Shown here: positions 60,950 to 64,000 of the stretch, piece by piece
How positions within the stretch are numbered: the stretch's first letter is position 1
Layout: the number at the start of each line of letters is the position of its first letter
Source: CAJQQY01 sp964564545
GTDB lineage: Bacteria > Bacteroidota > Bacteroidia > Chitinophagales > Saprospiraceae
Assembly (NCBI GenBank): GCA_964564545.1
Contig: CAZMBP010000074.1
Coordinates: forward strand, 16,052 to 80,051
Length of the DNA stretch: 64,000 bases
Direction of reading: 5' to 3'
Notes under the pieces: model-generated
The model's database searches: none
What the model was told of the DNA's origin: nothing
What the model saw: only the letters and a program-made list of their open reading frames with translations
Made by a program: the position numbers and the translations under genes

Positions 60950-62320
60950 ATGAAAAAAAGAGATTTCCTAAAAAAGATTGCCGTACTATCTACAGGCGTT
61001 ACCATTTTACCTTCCTGTGGGGTGGGTGATTCAAAGGAAAAGGAAAGCCAAAAAACAGATGATGTAACAGTTAGCAAAGTTGAACGAATAAGAACTGCAC
61101 ATATTGGAGTTGGTAATATGGGAGCCGAAGATTTAAAAGCAATTTCTTCGCATGAATTTGTTGATGTAGTAGCTCTTTGTGATGTTGATTTCAATGCGTT
61201 AATGGCAGCACAAAAATTACATCCTAACGCTAAAGTATTTTCAGACTATAGAGAAATGCTAAAAATATTAGGTGACGGAATTGATGCTGTAATCGTATCT
61301 ACACCTGACCACACTCATGCTCCTGCTTCGATGATGGCAATGGGTATGGGTAAAGCAGTTTACTGCCAAAAACCATTAACACATCATGTTTCTGAAGCTA
61401 GAGCAATGCAAAAATTAGCTAAGGAAAAAAACTTGATTACTCAAATGGGTATTCAAGTTCACTCATTTTATGATTATAAATTAGCGACACTTTTAATTCA
61501 AGATGGTATCATTGGAAAAGTAGAAAGAGTAAGAGCATGGTCTCCAAAGAACTGGGGTTACGATGGGAAAGAACCTGAAGGTGAAGACAAAGTGCCTGAT
61601 ACTTTGATTTGGGATTTATGGTTAGGAACTGCTCCTAAGAGACCTTATAAAAAAGACTTTTACCATCCAGGGAATTGGAGAAAATTGATGGACTTTGGTT
61701 GTGGAACACTTGGTGATATGGGAGTTCATATCTTTGATACACCTTATAATGCATTAGAATTGGATGTACCAGAAACGATCATCAATAAATGTAGACCAAC
61801 TAATGGTTTTGGTTTCCCAGAGAAAAATGAAGTGACTTATCAGTTCCCAGGTACAAAATATACTACTGATAAATTGACTTGGATTTGGACTGATGGAGAA
61901 GGTGCTCCTACTCCGCATGAGGATTTAAAATTGCCAGGAGACGAAGCATTACATGACCAAGGTGCCATGTTTATTGGAGAAAAAGGAAGATTATATTTAC
62001 CTCATTTTCAATTGATGCCAAAATTAATTGTTGATGGTGAATATAAAGAAATGGATATTGCAAAATTCAAACTGGACGAACCAGTTAGAGACTACGAAGC
62101 GGAAGCACCAAAACATTATCATCAATTCATAGATGCATGTTTAGGAAAAGATGAATGTACTGCTCCATTTTCTTATGCATCACGATTAACAGAAACCATT
62201 TTGCTTGGAGTGATTGCAGGACGTTTTCCAAATCAAACTTTGCATTGGGATAGCAAGACTGCTCAGTTTGAAGAGAAAGAAGCCAACCAATATTTAGATT
62301 CGAAATATCGAGTTTTTTAA
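60950..62320 (+). CDS. Gfo/Idh/MocA-family oxidoreductase, exported
   Basis: The 456-residue protein starts MKKRDFLKKIAVLSTG with a twin-basic, Tat-like signal and a possible lipobox LPSCG. The Rossmann fold begins RTAHIGVGNMGAEDL; other blocks are VVALCDVD, VIVSTPDHTHAPA, the EKP-like catalytic motif as CQKPLTHH, GKVERVRAWSPKNWG, and GDMGVHIFDTPYNAL (His). Members bind NAD(P) tightly and oxidise sugars or glycosides. Next to two DUF1080 proteins it probably makes 3-keto-glycosides in the periplasm. The substrate is unknown. Confidence 0.9.
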   Translation: MKKRDFLKKIAVLSTGVTILPSCGVGDSKEKESQKTDDVTVSKVERIRTAHIGVGNMGAEDLKAISSHEFVDVVALCDVDFNALMAAQKLHPNAKVFSDYREMLKILGDGIDAVIVSTPDHTHAPASMMAMGMGKAVYCQKPLTHHVSEARAMQKLAKEKNLITQMGIQVHSFYDYKLATLLIQDGIIGKVERVRAWSPKNWGYDGKEPEGEDKVPDTLIWDLWLGTAPKRPYKKDFYHPGNWRKLMDFGCGTLGDMGVHIFDTPYNALELDVPETIINKCRPTNGFGFPEKNEVTYQFPGTKYTTDKLTWIWTDGEGAPTPHEDLKLPGDEALHDQGAMFIGEKGRLYLPHFQLMPKLIVDGEYKEMDIAKFKLDEPVRDYEAEAPKHYHQFIDACLGKDECTAPFSYASRLTETILLGVIAGRFPNQTLHWDSKTAQFEEKEANQYLDSKYRVF

Positions 62321-62333
62321 AAATAAAAATATG

Positions 62334-62370
62334 AGGTGCGAGTTTAGTCAAACTTGCACCTTACTTTTTT
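62334..62370 (+). terminator. Terminator of the oxidoreductase gene
   Basis: Arms AGGTGCGAGTTT/AAACTTGCACCT, 4-nt loop, then TTACTTTTTT. Confidence 0.85.
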
Positions 62371-62418
62371 ATCCAACTATTCAACCATTGATTTCAATTT
62401 ATAATAAAGAATTATTTT

Positions 62419-63669
62419 ATGAAAAATTTCATGCTCATCTTTGCCCTTTTTATTTCATTCAATCTCTATTCTCAATCCAAAAAAGTACTCTTTATTGGGA
62501 ATAGTTATACAGGAGCCAATAACCTTCCAAAATTAGTTTACGATGTAGCTCTTTCAGTTGGAGACACATTGGTTTATGATAAACATACTCCAGGTGGAAA
62601 TCGACTAATGAATCATGCTACAAATCCTACAGCACTTGCTAAAATTAATTCTAACAATTGGGATCATGTTGTATTACAAGGACAAAGTCAAGAGCCTTCC
62701 TTCCCTGATGCACAAGTGGCAACGGAGGTTTACCCGTTTGCTACCATGTTGTGTGATTCTATTCGAGCTAATGATCCATGTACTCGCCCCGTATTCTATA
62801 TGACTTGGGGTCGTGAAAATGGAGATGCTTCCAACTGTGCTGTTTGGCCTCCAGTATGTACTTATGAAGGAATGGATAGTTTATTAAATCTTCGATATCG
62901 AATCATGGGTGATGACAATGAAGCTTACGTTTCGCCTGTGGGTGCTGTTTGGCATTATATCCGAGACAACCATCCTGATATTGACTTATATAGTTCTGAT
63001 GGATCTCATCCATCACAGGCAGGTTCTTATGCTGCAGCTTGTACTTTTTATTCTATTTTATTTCAAAAAAATCCAACGTTAATTTCTTTCAATTCTTCGT
63101 TGTCTGAGTCTGATGCCAATACGATAAAAGAAGCTGCCAAAATAATTGCCTTTGATAATTTATCGGAATGGAATGTAGGAACATTTGATCCAGTTGCCGA
63201 TTTTTCGTTTACTCAAAATGGAACAGAAATTACATTTAATAATAACTCAACCTTTGCAGATTCTTACCAATGGATTTTTGGAGATGGTGAAGTTTCTACT
63301 GATGTAAACCCAATTCACAATTTCCCAAATAACAATACATTTACAATTCAATTGATTGCTAACAAATGTGGTGTTGCTGACACTATTTCTACTGATATAG
63401 TTATTGAAGTTGTAGCATCCAACAATATTTTAAAATCAGACATAAACGTTTTTCCAAACCCAACTAAAGACAAAATCAACATAAACAACATTCCTAAGAA
63501 TTCAACGATCACGATTATTGATGAAACTGGAAAAGAATGGAACCAAATTCAGAACCAAACTGAAAGCTTACAGTTTAGTTTATCAAAATTAAACCCAGGA
63601 CTTTATTTTATAAAAATCCAAAACAAGGACGGGGAAATATTTTTTGTTGAGAAAATTATTAAAAATTAA
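62419..63669 (+). CDS. SGNH-type hydrolase with PKD domain, T9SS type A substrate
   Basis: The 416-residue protein has a signal peptide (…NLYSQ, about residue 19). An SGNH/GDSL-like hydrolase domain (~22-235) shows the block I variant LFIGNSYTGAN (Ser nucleophile), the GQSQEP region, and block V SSDGSHPSQAGSY (Asp, His). A PKD domain (~255-330: DSYQWIFGDGEVSTDVNPIH) and a type A sorting domain (~340-416: NVFPNPTKDKINI ... LNPGLYFIKIQNKDG) follow. It is probably a secreted carbohydrate esterase removing acyl groups from the glycan that the locus degrades. Separated from the oxidoreductase by a terminator. Confidence 0.88.
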   Translation: MKNFMLIFALFISFNLYSQSKKVLFIGNSYTGANNLPKLVYDVALSVGDTLVYDKHTPGGNRLMNHATNPTALAKINSNNWDHVVLQGQSQEPSFPDAQVATEVYPFATMLCDSIRANDPCTRPVFYMTWGRENGDASNCAVWPPVCTYEGMDSLLNLRYRIMGDDNEAYVSPVGAVWHYIRDNHPDIDLYSSDGSHPSQAGSYAAACTFYSILFQKNPTLISFNSSLSESDANTIKEAAKIIAFDNLSEWNVGTFDPVADFSFTQNGTEITFNNNSTFADSYQWIFGDGEVSTDVNPIHNFPNNNTFTIQLIANKCGVADTISTDIVIEVVASNNILKSDINVFPNPTKDKININNIPKNSTITIIDETGKEWNQIQNQTESLQFSLSKLNPGLYFIKIQNKDGEIFFVEKIIKN

Positions 63670-63711
63670 TTTCAAGAGATTTCAAAAAAACATATTTCTC
63701 ATTCTATAGTG

Positions 63712-63752
63712 CAAAAAAAAAGAGACGCTTTAAAAGTGTCTCTTTTTTTTTT
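63712..63752. terminator. Bidirectional terminator
   Basis: AAAGAGACGCTTT/AAAAGTGTCTCTTT stem with A and T runs on both sides, between convergent genes. Confidence 0.9.
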
Positions 63753-63764
63753 ACTTAGAAATTC

Positions 63765-64000
63765 TTAATATACCAATGTCTGCATTGCATGTGGCAAAAT
63801 TTCTTCCGTCACCGCCTTAGTTCCAATGTATAATTTATAAGCAATTTTTTCATCAGTTGGATTCATGATTACAGTTGCCATTTTTCCATTTTCATTCAAG
63901 AAAGAAGTGGCTTCCAAATGACTTCGACTTGAAACAGTACTTACTCTTTTTGCATTAGGTCTGATGAATTTTGAGAAATGCCCGATGTAATAATAAGTAG
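63765..64000 (-). CDS. GH30-like glycoside hydrolase C-terminus (partial)
   Basis: Reading the minus strand from the window edge gives 78 residues ending at a stop at 63765-63767. The sequence contains YYIGHFSKFIRPNAKRVS, ATSFLNENGKMATVIMNPTDE and ILPHAMQTLVY, which is the typical closing beta-sandwich of family GH30 (glucosylceramidase-like) enzymes. The catalytic barrel lies outside the window. It is convergent with the SGNH gene and extends the carbohydrate locus. Confidence 0.75.
   Translation of the reverse strand, partial: TYYYIGHFSKFIRPNAKRVSTVSSRSHLEATSFLNENGKMATVIMNPTDEKIAYKLYIGTKAVTEEILPHAMQTLVY

Overview
This is an AT-rich bacterial window with the features of the phylum Bacteroidota, most likely a marine, gliding-type lineage such as Saprospiria (placement is inference). 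Supporting signs are type IX secretion sorting domains (A and B types) on three exported proteins, a CarboxypepD-type N-terminus on a TonB receptor, many short lipoprotein signals, DUF3127, DUF1080 and DUF4139 families, a mevalonate-type isoprenoid cluster, a short archaeal/eukaryal-type ProRS, TAnnTTTG-type -7 promoter boxes, and frequent CGA arginine codons. There is no rRNA, no recognisable tRNA, no CRISPR array and no transposase. Two genes are cut by the window ends: an NtrC-type regulator at the left and a GH30-like glycosidase at the right.

Layout. 1-9.8 kb: truncated AAA+ regulator, two-domain fasciclin lipoprotein, five-helix membrane protein, and a 2149-residue M43 metalloprotease/adhesin with a type B sorting signal. 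10-16.6 kb: a lipoprotein/transglutaminase-like pair, purC, a DUF4139 protein, an exported MORN-caspase protein and a rhodanese lipoprotein. 16.7-24 kb: homogentisate dioxygenase, exported proteins of unknown function (one Arg/Ser-rich), a FadL-like porin and proS. 24-30 kb: a PLP decarboxylase, an Lrp regulator, then a divergent cysteine dioxygenase / cysteine-sulfinate decarboxylase pair and an SSS symporter; together these suggest hypotaurine/taurine synthesis. 30-37 kb: ArsC-like protein, DUF3127 OB protein with an SSB-like tail, MFS transporter, CotH lipoprotein plus barrel protein, cytochrome P450, and a Trp-repeat protein. 37-41 kb: the rplM-rpsI-rpsB-tsf translation cluster with pyrH. 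41-49 kb: Cys-motif protein, mevalonate cluster (fni, class II HMG-CoA reductase, GHMP kinase), ferredoxin reductase-like protein and Nfu. 49-56 kb: TonB receptor, acyl-CoA ligase, and a T9SS beta-solenoid protein. 56-64 kb: an exported carbohydrate locus (six-hairpin glycosidase with inserted sandwich, two DUF1080 lipoproteins, a Gfo/Idh/MocA oxidoreductase, an SGNH hydrolase and a GH30 end), consistent with oxidation-dependent 3-keto-glycoside breakdown.

The most distinctive non-coding signal is abundant intergenic inverted repeats of several kinds: (i) roughly 17-nt palindromes with a CGA(C/T)T...A(A/G)TCG core, in groups of three or more; (ii) long hairpins with a TTTTTTTGCCGCTGACTT core; (iii) hairpins with a CGAATTTTCAC core; and (iv) larger imperfect hairpins of about 170 nt upstream of purC and of the DUF3127 gene. 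Several abut or overlap stop codons, and two cause false upstream start calls.

Candidate regulatory sites include a two-fold symmetric site at about -41 of the mevalonate cluster promoter, a 20-nt palindrome lying in the -33/-7 spacer of the TonB receptor promoter, and a 13-nt motif shared by the Lrp gene and the cysteine dioxygenase/decarboxylase intergenic region.
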